Positions 6,539 to 13,985 of a stretch of DNA of 42,010 bases are shown one piece after another. The translations under genes were made by a program, and so were the position numbers. Source of the DNA: a virus; IMG/VR virus record IMGVR_UViG_3300003886_000018, positions 1-42,010 of that record. One strand, 5' to 3'. Within the stretch, counting starts at the first letter, position 1. Each line of letters begins with the position of its first letter. Under the pieces are notes generated by a model that saw only the letters and a program-made list of their open reading frames with translations, was not told where the DNA came from and ran no database searches.

Positions 6539-6973
6539 TTATAGAATTCCTAATTCTGCCTTAATAATTTGAGTTGCTTTAGCTAGATAATATTTTCTCT
6601 CTTCATCTAAAAACATACCTTGTCCCTCTGGTTTTGCTTTGTAAACTAATTTATCACAAGCGTCTGGCATTTCGATTGTAAATACTCCATGTCTTAATCT
6701 TAAATAGGCGACCTGCTCACCATTTTGATAAACCAGATATTGTTCAGGAAAACTTGAACTTATTTTTTCAAATTCTAAATCTTTCTTAAATAGTTTAGTG
6801 AGAAAGTTGCGAAACCTGTCAAACAAACTCTCGCCAAATTGAATTGTCAAAGCAGTCCCTTGTGGATCAGAGATTCTTAATTCATCTCCTCGACCTATAT
6901 GGGTTTGTTTGATTGTTTTGTGGTAGGTTGTTCCGTCTTTACGAATTAATCTTATGTTGATTATTATGTTCAT
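6539..6973 (-). CDS. Hypothetical 144-residue protein
   Basis: The product begins with a beta-rich stretch (MNIIINIRLIRKDGTTYHKT) and has a central FRNFLTKLFKKDLEFEK helix, then strands (QYLVYQNGEQVAYLRLRHG). No domain is recognised. It overlaps the SWIM-finger gene upstream by ATGA, so the two are probably translated together. Confidence 0.65.
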   Translation of the reverse strand: MNIIINIRLIRKDGTTYHKTIKQTHIGRGDELRISDPQGTALTIQFGESLFDRFRNFLTKLFKKDLEFEKISSSFPEQYLVYQNGEQVAYLRLRHGVFTIEMPDACDKLVYKAKPEGQGMFLDEERKYYLAKATQIIKAELGIL

Positions 6974-7227
6974 GTTAATTTGACTAACTTAATATGTTTA
7001 CAATCTCCCCGGCTAAAAATGAATTTAGGGCAATCACATCGCCACTCTCCTTCGGTAAAATGCCGGACTGTATAATGTTTGTCATGTTCAGAAAAAGATT
7101 GAACTTTCCACATGATCACATCTTTATTACGCGATAAGACTTGGACACTACTCTGTCTTTTCTTAGATAACCACCTTCTATATATCTTAGGCGCGTTTTT
7201 CTGTAATAATTCAGTTGGATTTAACAT
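6970..7227 (-). CDS. SWIM zinc-finger protein
   Basis: An 85-residue protein with C64-x-C66-x9-C76-x-H78 (CDCPKFIFSRGDCKHI), the CxCx(n)CxH pattern of SWIM fingers. SWIM domains bind DNA or protein partners, and some are linked to recombination and Rad51-paralogue complexes. Lying just after the exonuclease and RecT genes, it may be an accessory of the phage recombination system. The rest (WRCDCPKF preceded by YTVRHFTEGE) fits a stand-alone SWIM unit. Confidence 0.75.
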   Translation of the reverse strand: MLNPTELLQKNAPKIYRRWLSKKRQSSVQVLSRNKDVIMWKVQSFSEHDKHYTVRHFTEGEWRCDCPKFIFSRGDCKHIKLVKLT

Positions 7228-7366
7228 GTTTTAGGCAATTTTGTAATAGAATTCTGTTATATGTATTAGCCTGTGTATCATACGTTCGGATCTCGGTATG
7301 TCCCCAATATCTACCCGCTTGAAGCACGGCGTATAAAATCAGAATAGCAAAAAATAGTTTGGTCAT
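7211..7366 (-). CDS. Small membrane or secreted protein (51 residues)
   Basis: The frame MTKLFFAILILYAVLQAG... has a hydrophobic helix at residues 3-16 followed by a polar tail with one Cys (LLQNCLKHVKSN). It would insert in the membrane or be exported; no lipobox is visible. The start overlaps the exonuclease stop as ATGA, and its end overlaps the SWIM gene by 17 bases. A role in superinfection control or membrane attachment is possible but not shown. Confidence 0.6.
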   Translation of the reverse strand: MTKLFFAILILYAVLQAGRYWGHTEIRTYDTQANTYNRILLQNCLKHVKSN

Positions 7367-8058
7367 AAAAATAAACAATTTTCTTTATAATTACAGTTAT
7401 AATCGTTGCATTTTCCATTCTCATCTAGTCCGGTAGTCTTGTCCCGACTCTCTATGATCTCTTTCAAGTGCGAGAGCCTTTCAATTGCTTGCATCGTCCA
7501 TTTCTCGGCCTCTTGCGCGTCTTCTTTGGTTATCTCAACCTCTTTGACTTTAAGGGGTGTCGTAGCCCACTCATCGGGATCACGGCCTCCTGTGATGAGA
7601 TAGGCCATCTTAAGCGAAGGAAAACCCCAAGCATACAGCTTTCTCTGTAGGGATTTCTGGAACTTCCCCACGCTCCACGGAGAGCTTGATAACTTAATCT
7701 CTAGCATTTCTTTCGGATTTTTTATACTGTCTAACCCATCGGTAAATCCCTGCACGAGATATTTTGACCCCTTAATTGTGAAGTATTTTCGCCAGTTGAG
7801 CCGTTTGTCGAAGTCTTCCTCCTCGACGATCGGAAACCGTCTTGTAATATATGCTATTCGGTTATCTATTGTCTTGCCAGATACGTGCTTTTGGATAATA
7901 CTATGACCTACTTTACCCTCTTTGAGCGGATACACCCAACATTCCTTTTTCTTATCCCATATCTTGAATTCTGGTTGGGTTACTCCTGCCACCTTATTGA
8001 CCCATTGGTGGAGGGAATTATGGATCATGTTCAGGCTGTAGTAGCTTAGATATATCAT
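7363..8058 (-). CDS. PD-(D/E)XK nuclease (RecB/Cas4-like), RecT partner
   Basis: A 231-residue protein with the nuclease core: GFTDGLD (D107), then MLEIKL (E120-x-K122), then QRKLYAWGF (Q138, Y142). The C-terminus CNDYNCNYKENC (217-228) resembles the cysteine cluster of Cas4/AddB-type enzymes that hold an iron-sulfur centre. Together with the RecT gene three genes upstream it forms a classic phage pair: the exonuclease resects double-stranded ends and RecT anneals the strands. It overlaps neighbours on both sides by ATGA. Confidence 0.82.
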   Translation of the reverse strand: MIYLSYYSLNMIHNSLHQWVNKVAGVTQPEFKIWDKKKECWVYPLKEGKVGHSIIQKHVSGKTIDNRIAYITRRFPIVEEEDFDKRLNWRKYFTIKGSKYLVQGFTDGLDSIKNPKEMLEIKLSSSPWSVGKFQKSLQRKLYAWGFPSLKMAYLITGGRDPDEWATTPLKVKEVEITKEDAQEAEKWTMQAIERLSHLKEIIESRDKTTGLDENGKCNDYNCNYKENCLFL

Positions 8059-8393
8059 TTTACCCTCCTGACTGTTACCTGTGTGGTTTCATTCACACCG
8101 GGAACTTTTATACCCTTATCGTATAGACTTCTCAAGAGCTTGGTATCTACAACCTTTTTGGTCTTTATAGCTCCTAACGCTTCGGCTTCGGGCTTCTTCG
8201 TTTTGAAGGTTACTTTCTTATACTTTATGACAGAATAATCACCAACGGCCTTGCTGTCTAATTTGGCTTTTTCTAATCTTGCCTTAAACTCTTCCCGGAT
8301 GGCCATTTTCTCAGCGACCGCTCCTTCTTCTGCATATCCTGCTTCTGTATACTTATTTATTAACTTTTGATCTGATAGTTTTGATAAATCCAT
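8055..8393 (-). CDS. Hypothetical 112-residue coiled-coil protein
   Basis: The N-terminal half (EEGAVAEKMAIREEFKARLEKAK) is a charged helix; the C-terminal half is basic and beta-rich (VIKYKKVTFKTKKPEAEAL, VTVRRVK). It has no recognised domain. Its place between RecT and the exonuclease suggests a role in recombination or DNA handling, an inference from position only. Confidence 0.65.
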   Translation of the reverse strand: MDLSKLSDQKLINKYTEAGYAEEGAVAEKMAIREEFKARLEKAKLDSKAVGDYSVIKYKKVTFKTKKPEAEALGAIKTKKVVDTKLLRSLYDKGIKVPGVNETTQVTVRRVK

Positions 8394-8410
8394 ATTTACT
8401 TTTTTAACTT

Positions 8411-8695
8411 TTAACCTCTATACATTTTTAATGCTTCTTCATCACAGGGAACCAATCGTTTAACCACTTCCCTATCGTTCACCTTGTCCCCTACTTTTGC
8501 TACCTGTTCATAATTTGGTTGCGGGGAGTAAGGATTGTCAATATAAATAGCCCAGTCGTGAATATATCCCCTCTTAGCCACCCATTTAATCTTGTAGCCA
8601 GTATTAGCCATATTAGCCCCCTCTGGGCTGTCAACTGTTACCCCTTGAGCAAATACTCCCTGTTTCATTTCCTTTAGTTTTTTTAGTGTTAGCAT
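8411..8695 (-). CDS. Hypothetical 94-residue protein
   Basis: MLTLKKLKEMKQGVFAQG... contains several aromatic strands (YKIKWVAKRGYIHDWAIYID) and ends with a short helix DEEALKMYRG. No family is recognised. It starts four bases after the RecT gene stops, at an A/T-rich site without a Shine-Dalgarno sequence. Confidence 0.65.
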   Translation of the reverse strand: MLTLKKLKEMKQGVFAQGVTVDSPEGANMANTGYKIKWVAKRGYIHDWAIYIDNPYSPQPNYEQVAKVGDKVNDREVVKRLVPCDEEALKMYRG

Positions 8696-8698
8696 ATA

Positions 8699-9445
8699 TT
8701 ATTTTTTAGCTACTAAACTTTTAATCTTCTCGGCGGCTTCCTGCTTGGTCATACTTCCGCCTGTGTCGCCACCTAGTTGCTTAATCGTGGTTAGCTGTTG
8801 ATCGGTAGCCATTTTCTCACCACCTTCAATTAACGGCGCACTGTCAGCAATCGCTGGTGATGTATCGGGCAACTCGGCACCATCGTAAACCCCCGCAAAC
8901 AATTCCGGGAAAGCCATTGTTAGGACTTGTGATACAGCTACTTTCTTAATCATCGTTTCTGGTTTCACCTTCCAAATGGACATGTGGGAATTATATTCCG
9001 AGAGCTTAACCATCACCTCAAACGGTTCTTTGACGTCAGCTCTGCGAAGTTTAGCAATCGCGCCCCATAATTCGCCACCTTCCCACGGAGTAACCCTCTT
9101 ATATAGCCCTTTCTCGGTTTTTATTCGGTAAACGGCAGAAACTTTTATAAAATCAAGATTGCCAGTTTGTTTGGCCAATCTCATTTTAGCGTCCTTGCTA
9201 ACGATCATTGTGAGCTGTCTGTTACCGTATTTGTCTTTCACCGCATAAGAAGTCAATTCTCCTTGTAGAACATCCAATCCCATTTTTTTAGCTCGATACA
9301 AAACGAGGAAAATTTCCCCATTTTTCAACGTAGGATACAGAGTTTTTTGGATGTATGCTACTTCTATGTCTTTGAGTGAATTTTTAATCTGACCGAGAGT
9401 GTTGAAACCTTGAAACACTATTTTGTTTTTTGTTGTGTTTTCCAT
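8699..9445 (-). CDS. recT: RecT/Red-beta family single-strand annealing protein
   Basis: A 248-residue protein matching the RecT/Bet family. Features include IQKTLYPTLKNGEIFLVLYRAKKMGLDVLQGE near residues 34-65, YGNRQLTMIVSKDAKMRLA, the GGELWGAIAKLRR region, and MIKKVAVSQVLTMAFPE. It binds single strands and pairs complementary DNA at resected ends during phage replication and recombination. The acidic linker and small C-terminal helix (TKQEAAEKIKSLVAKK) are typical. It is the first gene behind the strong leftward promoter at 9475-9503. Confidence 0.9.
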   Translation of the reverse strand: MENTTKNKIVFQGFNTLGQIKNSLKDIEVAYIQKTLYPTLKNGEIFLVLYRAKKMGLDVLQGELTSYAVKDKYGNRQLTMIVSKDAKMRLAKQTGNLDFIKVSAVYRIKTEKGLYKRVTPWEGGELWGAIAKLRRADVKEPFEVMVKLSEYNSHMSIWKVKPETMIKKVAVSQVLTMAFPELFAGVYDGAELPDTSPAIADSAPLIEGGEKMATDQQLTTIKQLGGDTGGSMTKQEAAEKIKSLVAKK

Positions 9446-9474
9446 ATTTTTAATTTAATTTGTAACTGATTGAG

Positions 9475-9503
9475 ACTTTACCACAGTTGACCAAACTTGT
9501 CAA
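9475..9503 (-). promoter_or_regulatory. Leftward sigma70-type promoter for the recT operon
   Basis: On the minus strand, a perfect TTGACA (9503-9498), a 17-base spacer and TAAAGT (9480-9475). Transcription would begin near 9468, giving a leader of about 23 bases before the RecT ATG. Confidence 0.75.
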
Positions 9504-9513
9504 GAGCATTTTT

Positions 9514-9540
9514 CTTTTCGTTCTTTTCGTTCTTTTCGTT
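9514..9540 (+). repeat. Three tandem 9-bp repeats (CTTTTCGTT)
   Basis: Three perfect contiguous copies of CTTTTCGTT (AACGAAAAG on the other strand), just upstream of the recT promoter. They may be binding sites for a replication or control protein. Confidence 0.85.
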
Positions 9541-9598
9541 CTTCGCCGTTTTTTTTCATTTTTCCCGTTTTTTCAAAAAAAAACCAATTTCCCTGTTT

Positions 9599-9640
9599 AT
9601 GATTTACGATCTATGATTTATGATTTATGATTTATGATTT
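9599..9640 (+). repeat. Six tandem 7-bp repeats (ATGATTT)
   Basis: Contiguous ATGATTT units at 9599, 9613, 9620, 9627 and 9634, with a degenerate unit (ACGATCT) at 9606. Very A/T-rich, flanked by poly-A/T tracts. The array overlaps the 3' end of the initiator-like gene and is a candidate origin or unwinding element. Confidence 0.85.
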
Positions 9641-10032
9641 ATAGTGGTATGCCTAGGGTATACATACCCTATCGATACCCTATCGGAAAAATACTTAAGA
9701 ATTTCTTTAGGAACTCTCTCTAATTCACGATCAAAGGCAAGTTCATTTTTAGAACCCTTATAGCCTCCATAAAGGGCAGATTTAGCTACACAGATCCAAT
9801 CTTGGTAAAAAAAAACTTTACTTTCTTGCTTAAGAATTTTATTTAAGACGTTTAAGCGTTTTTGCGTAATACCGGTTTCAAAAACAACAATCCGGGGAGG
9901 ACATTGGTAAATGCCGGTATGTTCAATACGAGAGTTAGTAAAATAATAAACGAAGAGCAATTTCAGATCAACGGGCAAGTTGCTAAACCATTGATCATCG
10001 TAAATTTTTGTCCAAATTATGCGTGTTTTCAT
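9625..10032 (-). CDS. Replication-initiator/replisome-organizer-like protein (N-terminal type)
   Basis: A 135-residue protein opening TRIIWTKIYDDQWFSNLPVDLKLLFVYYFTN, then HTGIYQCPPRIVVFETGI, KVFFYQDWICVAKS. This is the recognisable winged-helix N-terminus of phage replication organisers (DnaD-like; the protein bridges origin DNA and host helicase loading). It is shorter than most, with no C-terminal helicase-interaction part, and its last residues (TTINHKS) are encoded by the 7-bp repeats. The family call is by eye; a plain regulator is the alternative. Confidence 0.65.
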   Translation of the reverse strand: MKTRIIWTKIYDDQWFSNLPVDLKLLFVYYFTNSRIEHTGIYQCPPRIVVFETGITQKRLNVLNKILKQESKVFFYQDWICVAKSALYGGYKGSKNELAFDRELERVPKEILKYFSDRVSIGYVYPRHTTINHKS

Positions 10033-10301
10033 TGTAGGATGTCTTCATAAATATTTTTACTTAGCGTTTGGATTTCGATTAAAAACTTGAGATAGACCAA
10101 TAATAATTCTTTATAATTTTCTTCTTTAGAGTGTGCAAAGGGGAATTTACGGTCGAACATAGCAACCCGATAAGAGATTTTTTGAACCTCACGCAACATA
10201 CTGCGTGTGTTTTCAATATATTTGTATTGTTCTATTGGGGAAAGTTTATCGAAGTTTTCAAGGATTGGCTTGATGGTATTTATCTCAATATAGGTTTTCA
10301 T
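10029..10301 (-). CDS. Hypothetical 90-residue helical protein
   Basis: First gene of the leftward early block next to the divergent control region. The product (MKTYIEINTIKPILENFDKL...) is almost wholly helical, with two longer helices around residues 22-48 and 58-88. It overlaps the initiator-like gene by ATGA, so the two may act together. No domain or HTH is recognised, and no convincing -10/-35 pair is seen directly upstream. Confidence 0.6.
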   Translation of the reverse strand: MKTYIEINTIKPILENFDKLSPIEQYKYIENTRSMLREVQKISYRVAMFDRKFPFAHSKEENYKELLLVYLKFLIEIQTLSKNIYEDILQ

Positions 10302-10316
10302 AATTTAATTTTTTTT

Positions 10317-10356
10317 ACTTATTCAAGGCCGAGCCTGAACTCAGCCCAGAATAAGT
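10317..10356. promoter_or_regulatory. Inverted repeat in the divergent early/late control region
   Basis: Perfect 8-base arms ACTTATTC (10317-10324) and GAATAAGT (10349-10356), with a smaller AGGC-cga-GCCT hairpin inside. It lies between the leftward early genes and the rightward packaging genes. It could be an operator or a bidirectional RNA hairpin. Confidence 0.55.
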
Positions 10357-10421
10357 TTGGTTAACTGCTCATCGTTAGCCCAACTAAAATAAAGCTACCA
10401 CTTTTCTTAATCTCTGTCAAG

Positions 10422-10430
10422 TGATATAAT
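10422..10430 (+). promoter_or_regulatory. Extended -10 promoter of the small terminase gene (leaderless)
   Basis: TGATATAAT, with TATAAT at 10425-10430 and exactly six bases to the ATG at 10437. There is no ribosome binding site, so the mRNA should start at or beside the start codon. Confidence 0.75.
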
Positions 10431-10436
10431 TCAAGT

Positions 10437-11003
10437 ATGGTAAAACCGCAAAACGGAAAGAAAACCAACAAGAAGAGTAAAAAAGGAAAGAAAATCGTAG
10501 ACAACCGGAAGTTTAAGTTTAAGGATCTAGATGGTAAAACTTACATTTTAACCGCTAAGCAGAAAAGGTGGTGCGATGTTTTTCTTGAAGAAGGGGCAAA
10601 CAGAACCATTGCTTCCCTCCAAACGTATAAAATTACTAATCAGAACCTATGCCACACTCAATGGAAGTTTTTGTCAAAGAAGCAGAAAAAGATGAGAGCT
10701 AAAGCCGAACAGACGGCCGCCGTTATAGGTCAAGAAAACTTAAGAAAACCTGCTATATACGCCTATATCCAGAAGACTCTATCCGATCAGGGCTATACAG
10801 ACGATGTCGTTAGAGTTGAACATTTCAAGAATATTAAACAAGATAAAAACTTAACGGCTAAGAATACAGCTATCGATATGTATTACAAAACCACACAAAA
10901 ATATAAACCTTTAGAAGTTAACATCCATCACAAACTAGACGATGAGCAACTTGAACGAATTATCGCTGGCCGAGAAAAAAAAACTCTTAAAGCAAAGGAT
11001 TGA
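10437..11003 (+). CDS. Terminase small subunit
   Basis: A 188-residue protein. A very basic N-terminus (residues 1-26, Lys-rich) precedes LTAKQKRWCDVFLEEGANRTIAS, a helix-turn-helix DNA-recognition region typical of small terminases, and then NLRKPAIYAYIQKTLSDQGYTDD. The small subunit recognises the packaging site and hands DNA to TerL. The gene lies directly before terL and overlaps it by 62 bases. It starts the rightward late region from a leaderless promoter. Confidence 0.85.
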   Translation: MVKPQNGKKTNKKSKKGKKIVDNRKFKFKDLDGKTYILTAKQKRWCDVFLEEGANRTIASLQTYKITNQNLCHTQWKFLSKKQKKMRAKAEQTAAVIGQENLRKPAIYAYIQKTLSDQGYTDDVVRVEHFKNIKQDKNLTAKNTAIDMYYKTTQKYKPLEVNIHHKLDDEQLERIIAGREKKTLKAKD

Positions 11004-13428
11004 AGAGGCAGAACAAGATCCGCTGATCTTCATTAACCACTTTGTTTATACGTTTGATCCCCGCCTCCCGAAGCCAAATATTCCTTTTAATCTTTTTGAT
11101 TATCAGGAGAAATTAGTCAATGAGGTTTTAAAAGCCATCATGAGCGGGTATGATATCTTCATTGACAAGAGCCGAGACGTTGGTGCTACTTACACGGTAC
11201 TGGCCACGTTACTTTGGTTTTGGCTCTATCGGGATGGTTCTAACTTTTTACTAGGCTCAAGGAAAGAGTCTTACGTTGATAATCGGTTTGGTTTAAGCGG
11301 GGGAGCTGAGGTATCAAACAAAGAAGAATCTCTTTTCGGCAAACTTGATTATCTGATGACTCACTTGCCGTATTTTATGCTCCCCGGCGGATTTAATGCT
11401 AGAAAACACAATGGATACATGAAACTGCTTAACCCTGCTAATGGCAACGTTGTGTCTGGGGAAAGTTCTAATTCTAACTTCTCAAGGGGAGGTAGACAGA
11501 AAGCAATACTCTTGGACGAGTTCGCATTTTGGGAGAATGACTTCAGTTCGTGGGGAGCTACAGCCGATACTACCAATTGCCGGATAGTTCTCACAACTCC
11601 AGGAATTAAGCCGGGAAAAGCCAAGAGATTAAGATTTGGCAAAGATGGCGAAGAAATTAAAATTATTGAATTAGACTATCGACAAGACCCCCGAAAGGAT
11701 AAAAACTGGGAGCTGAGAGAGCGCGCAAGGCGGTCGGAAGAAGATTTTGGTAGAGAGATACAACGCAACTGGGATACGTCCATACAAGGGCGTGTCTATG
11801 ACGATATTATAGGTGTTAAGGTCGGATTATATCAGTATATGCCCTATCATCCTTTGTATATTTCTTGGGATTTTGGGCTTGATGGCACTGCAATCCAATG
11901 GTGGCAGATAGATGTAAAGAATGGTAAGCCAAGACTCATAGAAGCCTATTTCAATTCTAACCAACCGATCCAGTTCTTTTTCCCCCTCTTTGATAATCCA
12001 ATAGATTCAACTTTCAAGTATTCAAAATACGATCTTGAAATGATGAGAAGAACGAAAGAATACACCAAAGCTATTCATTTCGGTGATCCTGACGTGGCCA
12101 AGCGTTCATACCAAAGCAAGGCAAAAACTTCAACCAGAGAAGCCCTAGAGAGCGTGGGTATATATCTTCAAACCAATACCGAAGCTAACGATTTCTATAC
12201 TCGCTGGGAGAAAACCAAAGTCTTCTTGAGGAATGGAATTTACATCAATGACACACATGGCACGCAAGAATGGCTTGAGGCTATGCAGGAGGCTAGATTT
12301 CCCCAAAGACCAGAGAACACACAAGCCACGACCGCAATCACTAAACCAATTCATGATTGGACGTGTTTATCTGGAGATACGCTTATTAGGACATTGCGGG
12401 GATGGATACCGATCAAAAAACTGGTTAAAAAAAATTTCTATGTTTATAGTTTCTCCCCGAAAGAAAAAAGACTAGTCCCAGTTTTGGCAAAAAAATGTTG
12501 GCAATCGGGAACGGTTAAAAAACTATTAAAGATTGTTTTTGATAATGGATGGTGGATAAAATGTACACCAGAACACCGAATTATGCTAAGAACAGGAGGA
12601 TATAAAGAAGCGAGATTTTTAGAAGTAAATGACAGCGTAATGCCATTTTATGAATATGAAGACAGGGGTTATAAAAGAATTATTCTTAACGATGGTTCTT
12701 ATGCTCATGAACACAGATATATATATTCCAGATTGCACGGCTTTATAGAACGAGGAATGCATATAGATCATATTGACGGTGATAAAACCAACAATAATCC
12801 TAATAATTTGCAAATGTTAAACCAATACGATCACTTTATGAAGTCTAAGATTTGGAAAACAAACCGTAAAATAGCTGAAAAAAAAAGAGTTGATACTATT
12901 ACTGCACAGACATATATGAAGAAGTGCCCGATTTGTTTAAAATATAAAATGATGTCTTTCAAAAGCGTCTATTGTTCGCCAAAATGTAGACAAAAAGCCT
13001 CTACAGCACAATGTAGGATTGATAGAATTGCAAAACATACAAAACAAAAAGTATGTTGTTTTTGTGGTGCTCAATATATGGGTTATCCACGAGATAAAAC
13101 CTGTTCGCCAAAGTGCGCCAAACTCCGAACTGTAAGATTTAAAAAACTTTATTCAAAAGCAATTAGAGGTGGACAAAAAATTAGGATGACAGAGGTTGAT
13201 TTGTTTAAAAATCATTTAATTATGTCTATTACTACAGTTAATAAAGAAAACATACCAGTATATGATATTGAAGTGCCATATTATCATAATTTTGTGGCGG
13301 GTTCAATCGTTGTACACAATTCTCACCATCGGTCGGCAACAGAATATCTTGTGGTAAACTTACCCCGTGAAAAAAGAGAAAAAATGGAAGCAGTAGAAAC
13401 ACCAGTTATTTTAGATCCTTATGACTAA
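10942..13428 (+). CDS. terL: Terminase large subunit interrupted by an intein
   Basis: 828 residues as read; about 509 after splicing, a normal TerL size. The ATPase half has a deviant Walker A KSRDVGATYT (76-85) and Walker B AILLDEFAFW (188-197). The nuclease half has SWDFGLDGTA (D310) and HFGDPD (D382). Residues 475-793 are an intein inserted after HDWT; the host protein resumes SHHRSATEYL. TerL cuts concatemers and drives DNA into the prohead. The splice joint restores DWT-SHH, the conserved last nuclease motif, a typical intein site. The ATG at 10942 lies inside terS; no other start is better. Confidence 0.93.
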   Translation: MSNLNELSLAEKKKLLKQRIEEAEQDPLIFINHFVYTFDPRLPKPNIPFNLFDYQEKLVNEVLKAIMSGYDIFIDKSRDVGATYTVLATLLWFWLYRDGSNFLLGSRKESYVDNRFGLSGGAEVSNKEESLFGKLDYLMTHLPYFMLPGGFNARKHNGYMKLLNPANGNVVSGESSNSNFSRGGRQKAILLDEFAFWENDFSSWGATADTTNCRIVLTTPGIKPGKAKRLRFGKDGEEIKIIELDYRQDPRKDKNWELRERARRSEEDFGREIQRNWDTSIQGRVYDDIIGVKVGLYQYMPYHPLYISWDFGLDGTAIQWWQIDVKNGKPRLIEAYFNSNQPIQFFFPLFDNPIDSTFKYSKYDLEMMRRTKEYTKAIHFGDPDVAKRSYQSKAKTSTREALESVGIYLQTNTEANDFYTRWEKTKVFLRNGIYINDTHGTQEWLEAMQEARFPQRPENTQATTAITKPIHDWTCLSGDTLIRTLRGWIPIKKLVKKNFYVYSFSPKEKRLVPVLAKKCWQSGTVKKLLKIVFDNGWWIKCTPEHRIMLRTGGYKEARFLEVNDSVMPFYEYEDRGYKRIILNDGSYAHEHRYIYSRLHGFIERGMHIDHIDGDKTNNNPNNLQMLNQYDHFMKSKIWKTNRKIAEKKRVDTITAQTYMKKCPICLKYKMMSFKSVYCSPKCRQKASTAQCRIDRIAKHTKQKVCCFCGAQYMGYPRDKTCSPKCAKLRTVRFKKLYSKAIRGGQKIRMTEVDLFKNHLIMSITTVNKENIPVYDIEVPYYHNFVAGSIVVHNSHHRSATEYLVVNLPREKREKMEAVETPVILDPYD
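12364..13320 (+). mobile_element. Intein with HNH homing endonuclease in TerL
   Basis: 319 residues. It begins CLSGDTLIRT (nucleophile Cys1, block A), has TPEHRI (block B), and ends IPVYDIEVPYYHNFVAGSIV plus VHN (blocks F/G, penultimate His and terminal Asn), followed by Ser+1. The middle is an HNH nuclease (HEHRYIYSRLHGF, HIDHIDGDKTNNNPNNL) and two CxxC pairs (CPICLK...CSPKC and CCFCGA...CSPKC), probably zinc ribbons. All splicing residues are present, so self-removal is expected. The region is more A/T-rich than the flanking exteins, in line with horizontal spread. Confidence 0.95.
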
Positions 13429-13624
13429 ACCATTTCATCCTATAGTTAAAGAGAAAAAGATAAACATAAACGTGTCCGGAAGAGAGGCGGATTTGCTCTA
13501 TAAATTACGTCAATATCCCTTCGGACGATTTACAATCCACAAAATGAATAATCTTCTAATTCGCATTGAGATTAACAATAGTGAACTTATTGAGGAGGAG
13601 GGCGGACTTGCGATTAGGCAATAG
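13421..13624 (+). CDS. Hypothetical 67-residue protein
   Basis: MTKPFHPIVKEKKININVSG... overlaps the end of terL by eight bases. Short beta-strand-like segments (FTIHKMNNLLIRIEI) and an acidic end. A small accessory of packaging is possible from position only; no family is recognised. Confidence 0.65.
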   Translation: MTKPFHPIVKEKKININVSGREADLLYKLRQYPFGRFTIHKMNNLLIRIEINNSELIEEEGGLAIRQ

Positions 13625-13636
13625 AAGTTTTATAAT
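13608..13636 (+). promoter_or_regulatory. Leaderless promoter before the 113-residue gene
   Basis: TTGCGA (13608-13613), a 17-base spacer and a perfect TATAAT (13631-13636), then exactly six bases to the ATG at 13643. Confidence 0.65.
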
Positions 13637-13642
13637 ATTTAT

Positions 13643-13984
13643 ATGGATACATTGAAAGTTAAAAAGGTAAAAGGCAAGATTACCGTATTACAAGCGATAC
13701 CTTACCAAGGCGTTATGGTATATCTTCGAAAAATCGGAGGTAGTATCTTTGAATATCTCATTCCTTACCAAGGACAGATATATTCTTCATATCTGATTAT
13801 CAAACCAGCTAAGGGTAAAACCAAACTAGCCAAATGGGAGATTAACCAAGCGGCTGCTTTGATTTTTACGTCGGCTGTGGCAACTATCAATTTCTTACAA
13901 GGTAAAAAGATTAGTCCAAAAATGAAAGCAGTTGTTAATGTTATGGAAAAATCACGTAGTAAAGTTGAAAATTTAGTAAACTAA
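13643..13984 (+). CDS. Hypothetical 113-residue protein
   Basis: The N-terminal half is beta-rich and basic with two similar pieces (AIPYQGVMVYL and LIPYQGQIYSS). The C-terminal part is helical (QAAALIFTSAVATINFLQGKK). The 18-base helix-rich AAALIFTSAVATINFL stretch is hydrophobic but short for a membrane span. The gene has its own leaderless promoter. Function is unknown. Confidence 0.65.
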   Translation: MDTLKVKKVKGKITVLQAIPYQGVMVYLRKIGGSIFEYLIPYQGQIYSSYLIIKPAKGKTKLAKWEINQAAALIFTSAVATINFLQGKKISPKMKAVVNVMEKSRSKVENLVN

Positions 13985-13985
13985 T

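Noticed and set aside
10942-11003. TerL starting downstream of the small terminase
   Set aside because: No better start with promoter or ribosome site follows, and the N-terminal residues from 10942 look like genuine terminase sequence.
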